NCBI GenBank assembly: GCA_945859605.1
Contig: OX243825.1
Span: forward strand, 3,634,215 to 3,698,214
Direction: 5' to 3'
DNA from: Lumbricus rubellus
Lineage: Eukaryota; Annelida; Clitellata; Crassiclitellata; Lumbricidae
Length of the DNA: 64,000 bases
The translations under genes were made by a program, and so were the position numbers. Positions within the stretch are counted from its first letter, which is position 1. Each line of letters begins with the position of its first letter. The notes beneath the pieces were generated by a model. It made no database searches. It was given only the letters and a program-made list of their open reading frames with translations, and was not told the origin of the DNA. This document shows, in pieces, positions 11,975 to 22,331 of this stretch.

Positions 11975-12131
11975 ATTTCGGCCCTGGATACACGACACTT
12001 AAGCTAAGGGCGCCATCTTCCTTTCGGACAGGCACCACTGGGGATACCCACTCACTAACGTTAGCTTCCTCGCTTATCAACGCATCAAGCGCACGTTCAA
12101 TTAAATTCCGAGGAGGTATAGGGTGGCGTCG

Positions 12132-13168
12132 TTACGGCTGCCTTACGGGGCGTGCCTCGCCTGTCTCTATCCTATGTGTAGTAATCGACGTCCTACCCAA
12201 GTCTCTATCGCAAAGTGAAAACACATCGCTATGGTCCATCCGAAACTGGTCGAACCGCTTACGGATATCGAAGGAAACCTCCTCCGGCAAATCTGCCATC
12301 AAAGTGTCTCGCAATGTATTTTCTCCGTCTAGCCCTTCGTTCCGCTTTCTTCCCGTCCCCTGTTCTACCTCTACCGGATGCAAGCCACCGAGGAACTGGT
12401 CCTTTGTAAACCTCACTGGTTCCTCGTTTATATTCACTAGTCTCACTCTAGCGGCTGCGCGGTCTCCCACTACCACACGGGCAAGATGCACTCCTGGTTG
12501 AGTCTCCTGGTCTTCGGTCATCCAAGCAGGCGCTGTATTAGTCAAATCTCCATAAATCATCTTAACGGGGACCTCACTTTGACTCTTAGGAGACACCACA
12601 ACCTCCTCAGCCAGTATAACTCTACGGAACCACATAGACCCATTACCTTTTACAAGGGGTATACGTCTACGGCCCAAAAACAATGCCCCATTACCAAAGA
12701 CTAGGCGACAGCGGTGTTCCCGTAGCCAATCCATCCCTAGCATGGGCTCCGTTATCTGGTCAGACACCAAAAGTCCAGTTGGGACCTCAATACCATCACT
12801 GACCTTAATGGACAAGCGGACCTCCCCAAGGACATTAATACTAGTGACATTAGTAGCCATCAGAAACGAGAATAGGGTTGCAGTGTTAACCCTTCGACTG
12901 TCGTAGACGGAACCAGGCTGACTTCAGATCCCGTATCGATCAGGCAAATCTGCGGTCTTCCGTTGATGGTCCCGCGGATGTAGACTGCGTTGCTGCTGGT
13001 TCGGTCCGGTAGTTGGGAGCGCCTCGTATAATTGACCGCCACCGACAAGAGTGGCGTAGGTGCTTCCGTTCCAGTCCTCATGGTTCCGTTCGTCTCGTTC
13101 CATGGGCGTCGAGGCTGTCTGCAGTGACGGGCGAGGTGAACGGCTGGGCCGTAGTTATAACAGGTCAC
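12132..13168 (-). pseudogene. gypsy protease to RT start, interrupted
   Basis: Two adjacent frames. The upstream one (13,168-12,860) has a nucleocapsid-like C-x2-Y-x4-H-x4-C segment, in which the second zinc-binding Cys is Tyr, and then the retroviral-type protease active site LIDTGSEVSLVP. The second (12,860-12,132) has the MLGMDWLREHRC block that follows the protease and the linker DLGRTSITTHRIETGEARPV that leads into RT. Continuation past 12,132 needs a stop to be passed, and the frame is also broken at 12,860. Presumably inactive. Confidence 0.8.
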
Positions 13169-13534
13169 ACCCCGTCTTGAACTCTGCTGTCCGGAATCAC
13201 CAGCGCTGCGGTGTCCGGGGCGATCGTCACGCCCCAGAACCTAGGAGCTCGGCCACGTAGCTCTCGGAAATGATGTTCGATTCGTTGCTCCTTTCTTTCT
13301 GTCAGCGTCGCTGTTCGTCACGCTGCGTCGCCAGGACCCTGTCAAGCGTTGACTGGATCCGGCTGCTTACGTCGGCCTCCTGCGTACCCCTGACTTGGTG
13401 GAAGGGCCTCCTGCGGTCGTAGGAGTCCGGTAGGCCTCGTCCAGATTCTTTGGCTGTCTTTCACGTACCTTGAGTGAAAGTTCGAGGAAACCGTCTTTGG
13501 CGATGATTTCCGTGGTCTCGTTGGAAGGCACAGG

Positions 13535-14122
13535 TTACGCTAACACGACAAGGCGTCGAATGTCGTGTAGCATGTCGCTCAAAGTCTCCTCGGAACGTTC
13601 ACGTCGGTAGTACAGCTGGGCGCCGATGGTTTCCGTCTGTCCCCCTGTAACGTACCTTTGGCGAAGGCGTTCCACGAGCTCCTCGTAGCTGACGTCCCGA
13701 CGTGCGCCGAAGTCCCAGAGTAGCTGCGTGGCGGCTTTCTCCAGCGCACATCGGAGGTAGTCGACCATGTCCACGGCCGTCCACCGGTTGTGACGGGAAC
13801 AGACTTCAAACTGCACCAGGAATGTATCCAGCGATCCCGGCCCATCGAACTTTCCTGGTTTCATTGGAGGCAGTCGGTTCCGTGGCCGGTCTCCGGTCGT
13901 CCCCAGCATCTTCAGGGAGGTCACCCTTTCGTCAGACGTCTCCCGGTAGCTCATCCTCATCGGCCCCCGTCCGTCGACCTGAAGCTCCTCTATCAGTCGT
14001 CTCGGGTCCGATCGCTGCTCTGCCGTCGCACTCCCGTCGGCGAACTGCGTTGAAGAGCTCGTCGGCTGGTCGGCAAACCCTCCAGCTGCGTAGGCGATTG
14101 TGACCTCCTCATCGTCCTCCAT
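13535..14122 (-). CDS. gypsy Gag, N-terminal part
   Basis: 195-residue ORF. An acidic start is followed by a capsid-like segment with the retrotransposon Gag pattern: KPGKFDGPGSLDTFLVQFE (about 88-106), then WTAVDMVDYLRCAL and a YEELVERLRQRY helix pair. The frame is lost after 13,535, before the zinc knuckle. The ATG at 14,122 is a plausible native start, lying downstream of a putative LTR at 14,385-14,692. Confidence 0.75.
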   Translation of the reverse strand: MEDDEEVTIAYAAGGFADQPTSSSTQFADGSATAEQRSDPRRLIEELQVDGRGPMRMSYRETSDERVTSLKMLGTTGDRPRNRLPPMKPGKFDGPGSLDTFLVQFEVCSRHNRWTAVDMVDYLRCALEKAATQLLWDFGARRDVSYEELVERLRQRYVTGGQTETIGAQLYYRRERSEETLSDMLHDIRRLVVLA

Positions 14123-14384
14123 CGTAGGTCAATTTGCGGTTGTTGCTCAGAAGAACTGTGCACCCCACTTCTGGTACAAGTGTCGCGGAAAACTAGTTGT
14201 GAACCCCACTTTCCTCTCAGTGCCCGTTGAGCTAATCGTCAGGATGGCCGTCCAGCGATCAGCGGGAGTAGGGTCTGTCCATATGTCACGCGTGTCGTTT
14301 CAGGGGGGGTGGAAACGCAAGTCCGTCTTCGTCGTCTTTAGAAGGACTGCCAATTCTTCCGATCGATCATACAACCCAACACGA

Positions 14385-14692
14385 TGTTAAGAAGATGGAA
14401 CGTTTTATTCGACACAATCGCAGATCCCACTCGCAGTGTAGACCGTCTAGTCGTCCCTCTTCTTGACGTCCAAGCACTCTAACGACTGATGAACTTCTTA
14501 CGGCCGTCGTACTCTACTACTCTCGACTGTCTCTCTCTCTCTCTCTACTAAAGCTCTGTCTCTAACCTCGACTACGACTGCGACTCACTTTGGCTACGAC
14601 TACTACTCACAACTAACTGACCTGTGGACTGACTGAGCTCCTGCCTATCGGAAAATAGTTTAACGAACGTGTATGACCAAAGGGCCTTTACA
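14385..14692 (-). repeat. Putative 5' LTR of the gypsy element
   Basis: On the minus strand a 308-bp segment begins TGTAAAGG and ends CTTAACA (TG..CA). It contains an AATAAA signal near its 3' part (complement of 14,401-14,412), and lies upstream of gag. No second LTR is present to confirm the limits, and I could not identify a primer-binding site with confidence. Confidence 0.4.
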
Positions 14693-14860
14693 GTCGGAGG
14701 CAGAGTACAACCTCTCACTCCACGTTTATAATGCGACCGAGCCACCCGCAGCAAAGATCCGAGAAATTAATCTCTGATAATCCGACCGACCGGGATTCGA
14801 AACCGGGCCGCTGGCGTGGCGAGCGGGTTACAACCCACTCGGCCACGCAGGATCTCTGTG
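14693..14860 (-). mobile_element. tRNA-derived SINE, family B, copy 1
   Basis: On the minus strand the head reads GCGTGGCCGAGTGGG (box A-like) and GGTTTCGAATCCC (box B with one extra T), resembling a serine/leucine-type tRNA. The body contains GGGTGGCTCGGTCGCAT and ATAAACGTGGAGTGAGAGG and ends CTGCCTCCGAC. It abuts the putative LTR. Confidence 0.75.
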
Positions 14861-14917
14861 CTCCTGCATGAAATGTTCAGGGCTTAACGACACTGTTTCA
14901 TATCGAAGATGATTAGT

Positions 14918-15064
14918 GTCGGAGGCAGAGAACAACCTCACACTCCACGTTTATATTGCGACCGAGCCACCCGCTGTAAAGATCCCCGACCGGGAATTGA
15001 ACCCGGGCCGCCGGCGCGGCGAGCGGGCTACAACCCACTCGACCACGCAGGATCTCCTGCATGT
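14918..15064 (-). mobile_element. tRNA-derived SINE, family B, copy 2
   Basis: Same order as copy 1: GCGTGGTCGAGTGGG, GGGTTCAATTCCCGG, GGGTGGCTCGGTCGCAAT, ending CTCTGCCTCCGAC. The two copies differ from each other by many substitutions, so they are independent insertions or an old tandem pair. This is a different family from the A SINEs. Confidence 0.75.
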
Positions 15065-15094
15065 TAAACTAGCTGCTAAATATACCCTTCTAGA

Positions 15095-15490
15095 AGAGGC
15101 TAGGCCACGAAAAGAGGCAAGGCCAAAAGAGACGAGGCTACGAAAAGAGGCTAGGCCAAAAGAGGCAAAAGGCGCGGAAGAAGATAGGCCACGAAAAGTT
15201 GCTAGGCCAAAAGAGGCAAAAGGCGGGAAAGAGGATAGGCCACGAAAAGTGGCTAGGCCAAAAGAGACTAGGCCACGAAAAGAGGCTAGACCAAAAGAGG
15301 TTACGCCACGAAAGAGGCTAGGCCAAAAGAGACAAAAGGCGGGAAAGAAGCCGGGCGTCGAAAGAGGCAAAAAAAAGCGGAAAAGAAGCTGGGAGTCAAA
15401 AGAGGCTAGACTACGAAAAGAGCATAGGCCAAAAGTGGCTGGGCGGCGAAAAAAACAAAAGGCAAAAAAAAGACATGGGTCCAACCCAAT
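15095..15490 (+). repeat. Purine-rich minisatellite (AGGCCAAAAGAGGC-type)
   Basis: Degenerate units alternate AGGCCACGAAAAG and AGGCTAGGCCAAAAGAGGC. The array leaves open frames on both strands (K/R/E/P-rich on plus, F/S/L/A-rich on minus) purely from repeat periodicity and is not a gene. Confidence 0.85.
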
Positions 15491-15539
15491 TTCGCCACAG
15501 TATGACATTTGAATTGCCCAAGTTGGCTCATTTGATGCG

Positions 15540-18500
15540 TTAAAATACACGGTCGACGATATGTGAAGTTTGAAGGGCTGCTATAGGGACAATAATGATT
15601 TAAACGCTATAGCAACTATTGTTCTAAGTAGTCCTGATGGGTGTCAATAGGCCCTGTTACGCGTTATTGGATGGATAGGGGCTGAGTATGACATTTCAAG
15701 TGACAAACTTGGCTCAAATGTTGCATTAAAATACACGGTCTATGATATGTGTTGATATGTGAAGTTTGAAGGGCTACAATAGGGACAATAATGGTTTAAA
15801 CGCTATAGCAACTATTGGAATAGGTAGTCCAGATGGGTGGTAATAGGCCCTGTTAAGCGTTATTGGATGGATAGGGTCTGAGTATGAAATGTGAAGTGTC
15901 AAACTTGGCTCATATGATGCATTGAAATCCAGAGTCGACGATGTGTGAAGTTTGGAAGGCTACAATATGCACAATAATAATTTAAACGCTTTAGCAACTA
16001 TTGTTCTAGGTAGTCCAGGTGGGTGTTAATAGGCCCTGTTAAGCGTTATTGGATGGATAGGGTCTGAGTATGACATTTCAAGGGCCAAACTTGGCTCATA
16101 TGATGCATTGAAATTGAAGGTCGACGATGTGTGAAGTTTGGAAGGCTACAATAGGCACAATAATAATTTAAACGCTTTAGCAACTATTGTTCTAAGTAGT
16201 CCAGGTGGGTGTTAATAGGCCCTGTTAAGCGTTATTGGATGGATAGGGTCTGAGTATGAAATGTGAAGTGTCAAACTTGGCTCATATGATGCATTGAAAT
16301 CCAGAGTCGACGATGTGTGAAGTTTGGAAGGCTACAATATGCACAATAATAATTTAAACGCTTTAGCAACTATTGTTCTAGGTAGTCCAGGTGGGTGTTA
16401 ATAGGCCCTGTTAAGCGTTATTGGATGGATAGGGTCTGGGTATGACATTTCAAGGGCCAAACTTGGCTCATATGATGCATTGAAATTGAAGGTCGACGAT
16501 GTGTGAAGTTTGGAAGGCTACAATAGGCACAATAAAAATTTAAACGCTTTATCAACTATTGTTCTAGGTAGTCCAGGTGGGTGTTAATAGGCCCTGTTAA
16601 GCGTTATTGGATGGATAGGGTCTGAGTATGAAATGTGAAGTGTCAAACTTGGCTCATATGATGCATTGAAATCCAGAGTCGACGATGTGTGAAGTTTGGA
16701 AGGCTACAATAGGCACAATAATAATTTAAACGCTTTAGCAACTATTGTTCTAGGTAGTCCAGGTAGGTGTTAATAGGCCCTGTTAAGCGTTATTGGATGG
16801 ATAGGGTCTGGGTATGACATTTCAAGGGCCAAACTTGGCTCATATGATGCATTGAAATTGAAGGTCGACGATGTGTGAAGTTTGGAAGGCTACAATAGGC
16901 ACAATAATAATTTAAACGCTTTAGCAACTATTGTTCTAGGTAGTCCAGGTGGGTGTTAATAGGCCCTGTTAAGCGTTATTGGATGGATAGGGTCTGGGTA
17001 TGACATTTCAAGGGCCAAACTTGGCTCATATGATGCATTGAAATTGAAGGTCGACGATGTGTGAAGTTTGGAAGGCTACAATAGGCACAATAATAATTTA
17101 AACGCTTTAGCAACTATTGTTCTAGGTATTCCAGGTGGGTGTTAATAGGCCCTGTTAAGCGTTATTGGATGGATAGGGTCTGAGTATGAAATGTGAAGTG
17201 TCAAACTTGGCTCATATGATGCATTGAAATCCAGAGTCGACGATGTGTGAAGTTTGGAAGGCTACAATAGGCACAATAATAATTTAAACGCTTTAGCAAC
17301 TATTGTTCTAGGTAGTCCAGGTGGGTGTTAATAGGCCCTGTTAAGCGTTATTGGATGGATAGGGTCTGGGTATGACATTTCAAGGGCCAAACCTGGCTCA
17401 TATGATGCATTGAAATTGAAGGTCGACGATGTGTGAAGTTTGGAAGGCTACAATAGGCACAATAATAATTTAAACGCTTTAGCAACTATTGTTCTAGGTA
17501 GTCCAGGTGGGTGTTAATAGGCCCTGTTAAGCGTTATTGGATGGATAGGGTCTGAGTATGAAATGTGAAGTGTCAAACTTGGCTCATATGATGCATTGAA
17601 ATTGAAGGTCGACGATGTGTGAAGTTTGGAAGGCTACAATAGGCACAATAATAATTTAAACGCTTTATCAACTATTGTTCTAGGTAGTCCAGGTGGGTGT
17701 TAATAGGTCCTGTTAAGCGTTATTGGATGGATAGGGTCTGAGTATGAAATGTGAGGTGTCAAACTTGGCTCATATGATGCATTGAAATCCAGAGTCGACG
17801 ATGTGTGAAGTTTGGAAGGCTACAATAGGCACAATAATAATTTAAACGCTTTAGCAACTATTGTTCTAGGTAGTCCAGGTGGGTGTTAATAGGCCCTGTT
17901 AAGCGTTATTGGATGGATAGGGTCTGAGTATGAAATGTGAAGTGTCAAACTTGGCTCATATGATGCATTGAAATCCAGAGTCGACGATGTGTGAAGTTTG
18001 GAAGGCTACAATAGGCACAATAATCATTTAAACGCTTTAGCAACTATTGTTCTAGGTAGTCCAGGTGGGTGTTAATAGGCCCTGTTAAGCGTTATTGGAT
18101 GGATAGGGTCTGAGTATGACATTTCAAGGGCCAAACTTGGCTCATATGATGCATTGAAATTGAAGGTCGACGATGTGTGAAGTTTGGAAGGCTACAATAG
18201 GCACAATAATAATTTAAACGCTTTAGCAACTATTGTTCTAGGTAGTCCAGGTGGGTGTTAATAGGTCCTGTTAAGCGTTATTGGATGGATAGGGTCTGAG
18301 TATGAAATGTGAGGTGTCAAACTTGGCTCATATGATGCATTGAAATCCAGAGTCGACGATGTGTGAAGTTTGGAAGGCTACAATAGGCACAATAATAATT
18401 TAAACGCTTTAGCAACTATTGTTCTAGGTAGTCCAGGTGGGTGTTAATAGGCCCTGTTAAGCGTTATTGGATGGATAGGGTCTGAGTATGACATTTCAAG

Positions 18501-19787
18501 GGCCAAACTTGGCTCATATGATGCATTGAAATTGAAGGTCGACGATGTGTGAAGTTTGGAAGGCTACAATAGGCACAATAATAATTTAAACGCTTTATCA
18601 ACTATTGTTCTAGGTAGTCCAGGTGGGTGTTAATAGGTCCTGTTAAGCGTTATTGGATGGATAGGGTCTGAGTATGAAATGTGAGGTGTCAAACTTGGCT
18701 CATATGATGCATTGAAATCCAGAGTCGACGATGTGTGAAGTTTGGAAGGCTACAATAGGCACAATAATAATTTAAACGCTTTAGCAACTATTGTTCTAGG
18801 TAGTCCAGGTGGGTGTTAATAGGCCCTGTTAAGCGTTATTGGATGGATAGGGTCTGAGTATGAAATGTGAAGTGTCAAACTTGGCTCATATGATGCATTG
18901 AAATCCAGAGTCGACGATGTGTGAAGTTTGGAAGGCTACAATAGGCACAATAATAATTTAAACGCTTTAGCAACTATTGTTCTAGGTAGTCCAGGTGGGT
19001 GTTAATAGGCCCTGTTAAGCGTTATTGGATGGATAGGGTCTGAGTATGACATTTCAAGGGCCAAACTTGGCTCATTAGATGCATTGAAATTGAAGGTCGA
19101 CGATGTGTGAAGTTTGGAAGGCTACAATAGGCACAATAATAATTTAAACGCTTTATCAACTATTGTTCTAGGTAGTCCAGGTGGGTGTTAATAGGTCCTG
19201 TTAAGCGTTATTGGATGGATAGGGTCTGAGTATGAAATGTGAGGTGTCAAACTTGGCTCATATGATGCATTGAAATCCAGAGTCGACGATGTGTGAAGTT
19301 TGGAAGGCTACAATAGGCACAATAATAATTTAAACGCTTTAGCAACTATTGTTCTAGGTAGTCCAGGTGGGTGTTAATAGGCCCTGTTAAGCGTTATTGG
19401 ATGGATAGGGTCTGAGTATGACATTTCAAGGGCCAAACTTGGCTCATATGATGCATTGAAATTGAAGGTCGACGATGTGTGAAGTTTGGAAGGCTACAAT
19501 AGGCACAATAATAATTTAAACGCTTTATCAACTATTGTTCTAGGTAGTCCAGGTGGGTGTTAATAGGTCCTGTTAAGCGTTATTGGATGGATAGGGTCTG
19601 AGTATGAAATGTGAGGTGTCAAACTTGGCTCATATGATGCATTGAAATCCAGAGTCGACGATGTGTGAAGTTTGGAAGGCTACAATAGGCACAATAATAA
19701 TTTAAACGCTTTAGCAACTATTGTTCTAGGTAGTCCAGGTGGGTGTTAATAGGCCCTGTTAAGCGTTATTGGATGGATAGAGTCGAA
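15540..19787 (+). repeat. 186-bp satellite array, right arm (about 22.8 units)
   Basis: The landmark ATGTGTGAAGTTTGGAAGGC recurs every 186 bp (for example 15,941, 16,127, 16,313). Two variants occur: type A (GAAATGTGAAGTGTCAAAC with AATCCAGAGTCGACG) and type B (GACATTTCAAGGGCCAAAC with AATTGAAGGTCGACG). In places they alternate, giving a 372-bp dimer, and elsewhere they run AA or BB. The first two or three units (15,540-15,900) are the most diverged; the rest are nearly identical, as expected from recent unequal exchange. Orientation is opposite to the left arm. Confidence 0.95.
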
Positions 19788-19917
19788 ATATGTGAATTTT
19801 GAAGTCAAATTACGTGTTTGCTAGTGCGTCACTTGTGCGCCTTTTGGGGAGGTCACACCCGATTCGAATATGACTGCTGAATCTCAATCTCAATGTGACT
19901 GCTAATTTGACACACAT
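19788..19917. repeat. Right outer terminal inverted repeat of the foldback element
   Basis: Near-exact reverse complement of 9,823-9,960. It ends CTAATTTGACACACAT immediately before the ATAAATTGC duplication. Confidence 0.9.
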
Positions 19918-19926
19918 ATAAATTGC

Positions 19927-20608
19927 TAGGAAGAATAATTAACTGAGAATTTATGTAGCGCCGTTCGGTAGCTTCTATCCAACTAAACAGGGCCGGATTT
20001 ACATGTAATCCAACTAAGCAACTGCTTAGGGCCTCCGGAATCTAGGGGGCCTCTAAAAGTGAGCTAAAGAAAAAATCATTGGCTCATAAATTATAACTTA
20101 TGAATAAGGACAATTTGTACAGGATAGAAAATATAAATGACATGAAACATTTAATTTTGATTCAATTATAAAATTTTTAGGCCTATATACTTTTAGTTAA
20201 TTGGATGTTAGCCATGTGGCCCCCCTGATGTCCTTCAACTTAGAAAAAGTGGCCCTCATGTCCTCCAACTTAGAAAAAGTGGCCCTGAAGTCAAAAAAAG
20301 GTTGGGAACCACTGCGTTCAACAGTAGTTGATCAAACATGTTGATTACAGGCGCGATATGCATTAGGAATATATCTAGCAACATGCATTTTGTCTGCTTT
20401 TATCCTTAAGTGGGCCTCATAATTGAAATTGCTCAAGCATCTTGTTCAAATCCGGCCCTGCAACTAAACAACCGGACTCAAACACTTTCACTATTATATT
20501 ATAGTGAAAACCACCATCGAGCACGGCGTTCTCATGTGTGATGCAGTTGTGGATTACCTACACCATGGTGTAGTTTACACGCAAATTCGTCATATCATGT
20601 ATAAGTTG
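19927..20608 (+). repeat. X-box repeat (XBR) copy 4, right part
   Basis: Continues copy 4 with TAGCGCCGTTCGGTAGCTTC, matching 6,775-6,795 in copy 1. It is interrupted by a hAT at 19,988-20,460, then resumes through GTTTACACGCAAATTCGTC to the SINE at 20,609, matching the copy 1 order. Confidence 0.8.
19988..20460. mobile_element. hAT MITE with CAGGGCCGGATTTAC ends (TSD CAACTAAA)
   Basis: Starts CAGGGCCGGATTTAC, ends CAAATCCGGCCCTG, flanked by exact 8-bp CAACTAAA (19,980-19,987 and 20,461-20,468). XBR copy 1 has a single CAACTAAA at the equivalent point near 6,800, giving an empty-site control. The interior contains GGTTGGGAACCACTG, the end of another hAT family, so an older fragment is embedded. 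Confidence 0.9.
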
Positions 20609-20835
20609 TGGGGCGCGGTGGTGTAGTGGGCAAGTTCGTTGCCTTGCAGCCGGAGAGTTGCAGGTTCGAATCCACCTCAAGTAGGCTAGCCTCGTAGGGA
20701 CCCTGGGCAAGTCCTTCACTCGCAATTGCTCAGTGCTTCGGCGTGAAACTCCGATTCAGTGTCCACGCGGTAGTCGGGAGCGCTTCTGAGTAAAAATCTT
20801 GAAGGGGTGTAATAACAAGTGGACATAACACATAT
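20609..20835 (+). mobile_element. tRNA-derived SINE, family A
   Basis: Best-preserved family-A copy. Head GGCGCGGTGGTGTAGTGGGC (box A) and a canonical box B GGTTCGAATCC at 20,663-20,673. Then a body with TTGCTCAGTGCTTCGGCGTG and a tail GGGAGCGCTTCTGAGTA..CTTGAAGGGG, like the 3' end of the LINE at 494-1484. It follows XBR copy 4 at the same point as in copy 1. Confidence 0.85.
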
Positions 20836-20906
20836 GTAAGTTATAAATCCTGGCAACAGCCATAATCCTTGACATGAACTGCAATTTGTTGGGACATGTT
20901 GATCAA

Positions 20907-21813
20907 CAGGGACGTAACTAGGATTTTTCGTTTGGGGGGGCTTAAGCCTTAAGTATGACCAATGCTTAAACTGTAAAAAAGAAGTGCCAGGACGCTGTAT
21001 TGTAATTGGTCGTGAGTGGCGGCGCCGAAGGCGCGAAGTTGCGAGTGCCGACGGTACGAAGCCCGTTCCGACTAGGGGGTCTGGGGGAGAGTCGTAAGGT
21101 CCCCCAGCGGGGTCTGGGGCGGAGCCCCAGCGACCAGCGCATTTTTGGCTGTGTCGACCTCAAATGGAGCCATTTTAATGCTCTTGTTTGCCAGCTATTT
21201 GTGAACGGAAAAGTCGCGAAAACTTTAAGAATAAGTCGTTTTTCAGTGTCGCAAAGCTCAAGCTACCAGGATAACAATAAAAATAAAGCTGCTATAGTAT
21301 ACTGTAAAAGAGAAAGGTTTTGTCTTTACCGTAAGCTCCCCCAGCGAGGTCTGGGGCGGAGCCCCAGCGACCAGCGCATTTTTGGCTGTGTCGACCTCAA
21401 ATGGAGCCATTTTAAGGCTCTTGTTTGCCAGCTATTTGTGAACGTAAAAGTCGCGAAAACTTTAAGAATAAGTCGTTTTTCAGTGTCGCAAAGCTCAAGC
21501 TACCAGGATAACAATAAAAATAAAACTGCTACTGTAAAAGAGAACGGTTTTGTCTTTACCGTAAGCTCACCCAGCGGGGTCTGGGGCGGAGCCCCAGCGA
21601 CCAGCGCATTTTTGGCTGTGTCGACCTCAAATGGAGCCATTTGTAGGCAGTCATGACTCATGGCCGGTCGTCCGTAACTGCATGTACGCCGTCCATGCGG
21701 AAGTCTATTTAAATTAGCCGTAAGCATACAACGGCTTGATTTCATTTGGGGGGGCTTCAGCTTCGTTTGGGGGGGCTTAAGCCCCCCCAAGCCCAACGCT
21801 AGTTACGTCACTG
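20907..21813. mobile_element. hAT element with internal tandem repeats (TSD TTGATCAA)
   Basis: Starts CAGGGACGTAACTAG, ends CTAGTTACGTCACTG, and is flanked by exact TTGATCAA (20,899-20,906 and 21,814-21,821). Near both ends GGGGGGGCTTAAGCC occurs. No transposase. The centre consists of a tandem repeat described separately. Confidence 0.9.
21093..21655 (+). repeat. Tandem ~240-bp repeat inside the hAT
   Basis: About 2.3 units, each opening with CCCAGCGGGGTCTGGGGCGG, followed by AGCGCATTTTTGGCTGTGTC and TTTTCAGTGTCGCAAAGC. The unit start is a G/C hairpin (CTGGGGCGGAGCCCCAG). The long plus-strand ORF over it reflects the periodicity. Confidence 0.85.
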
Positions 21814-21821
21814 TTGATCAA

Positions 21822-22325
21822 CCAAAACTGCTAGTTGATCCATCAAAAACTGCTAAAACTAGCCACAGGGCATTTTATAATCACTATTAACCAGAGCCAA
21901 CCCAAACACCAAACCCAACTGCAAAATAACAAAGCACGTAAGTAGCTTTTCACTCTCAATGGCAATCTCAAACCTGTCTAAAACCAGTTTTCATCGTGAT
22001 TTTACACAACCTCTCGATGCAAAGCCATTTGGATCACAATAATAATAATAAGTTACATCGTAAGGATTACGACAGTAACTCTAATCATTTAAAAATAATC
22101 ATTTAGAAATAATCTTCTTCTTTAGTGTTCTGCCCTTAGGCAGGTCCAAGATTCCGACAACACCATTCTTGTCTATTCTGTGCTTTTTGCTTTACCATTT
22201 AAAAATAATACTGATAGCCAAACCTGTCATAAAATAGTTTTTTTAAACAAAAAATTAAGACTTCGACTTTCAATCGTATAAAAAAACCATTTTCTCTCGC
22301 AGTCAATCTTTAACGAACAGCTCAG
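21822..22325. other. Intergenic DNA downstream of the RFX gene
   Basis: No supported gene or repeat boundary. Confidence 0.5.
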
Positions 22326-22331
22326 TTTATT
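22326..22331 (-). terminator. Candidate poly(A) signal for the RFX gene
   Basis: Minus-strand AATAAA about 625 bases past the stop codon. Other A/T-rich variants exist nearby, so the real cleavage site is uncertain. Confidence 0.3.

Larger units (their letters stand above)
11975..14122 (-). mobile_element. Ty3/gypsy retrotransposon, truncated coding region
   Basis: On the minus strand the order is gag (14,122-13,535), a frame-disrupted stretch with a damaged zinc knuckle, the aspartic protease, and the start of reverse transcriptase. Homology stops near 11,975, just after the VSPVVPVRKEDGAL block of RT. RNase H, integrase and the 3' LTR are missing. It lies wholly inside the foldback element, so it was either inserted there and deleted or captured as a fragment. 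Confidence 0.85.
9823..19917. mobile_element. 10.1-kb foldback-type element with satellite inverted termini
   Basis: The outer ends are perfect inverted repeats (ATGTGTGTCAAATTAG.. and ..CTAATTTGACACACAT). They continue through about 130 bp of unique inverted sequence and then arrays of a 186-bp satellite, also inverted. The 9-bp direct repeat ATAAATTGC flanks it exactly (9814-9822 and 19918-19926). Paralogous copies of the flank at 6,714-6,780 have one ATAAATTGC and no insert, giving an empty site. Long tandem-repeat termini recall foldback elements (Drosophila FB, sea-urchin TU). The 9-bp duplication also fits Mutator-like elements. No transposase ORF is visible, so it is non-autonomous or rearranged. 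The interior holds a broken gypsy element, two SINEs and a minisatellite. Confidence 0.9.

Noticed and set aside
14775..14860. Serine/leucine-type tRNA gene on the minus strand
   Set aside because: Has an extra base in box B and continues into a repeated SINE body; a second similar copy lies 200 bp away.
14916..15550. Two ~200-residue ORFs on opposite strands (Lys/Arg-rich and Phe/Ser-rich)
   Set aside because: Both are read through a purine-rich minisatellite and SINE sequence; the repeat period creates the frames.
20609..20690. Functional tRNA gene
   Set aside because: Box A and B are present, but the sequence continues into a SINE body and LINE-like tail and lacks a clean cloverleaf.
21006..21656. 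216-residue plus-strand ORF
   Set aside because: Consists of the ~240-bp tandem repeat inside a hAT; no domain and no splice context.
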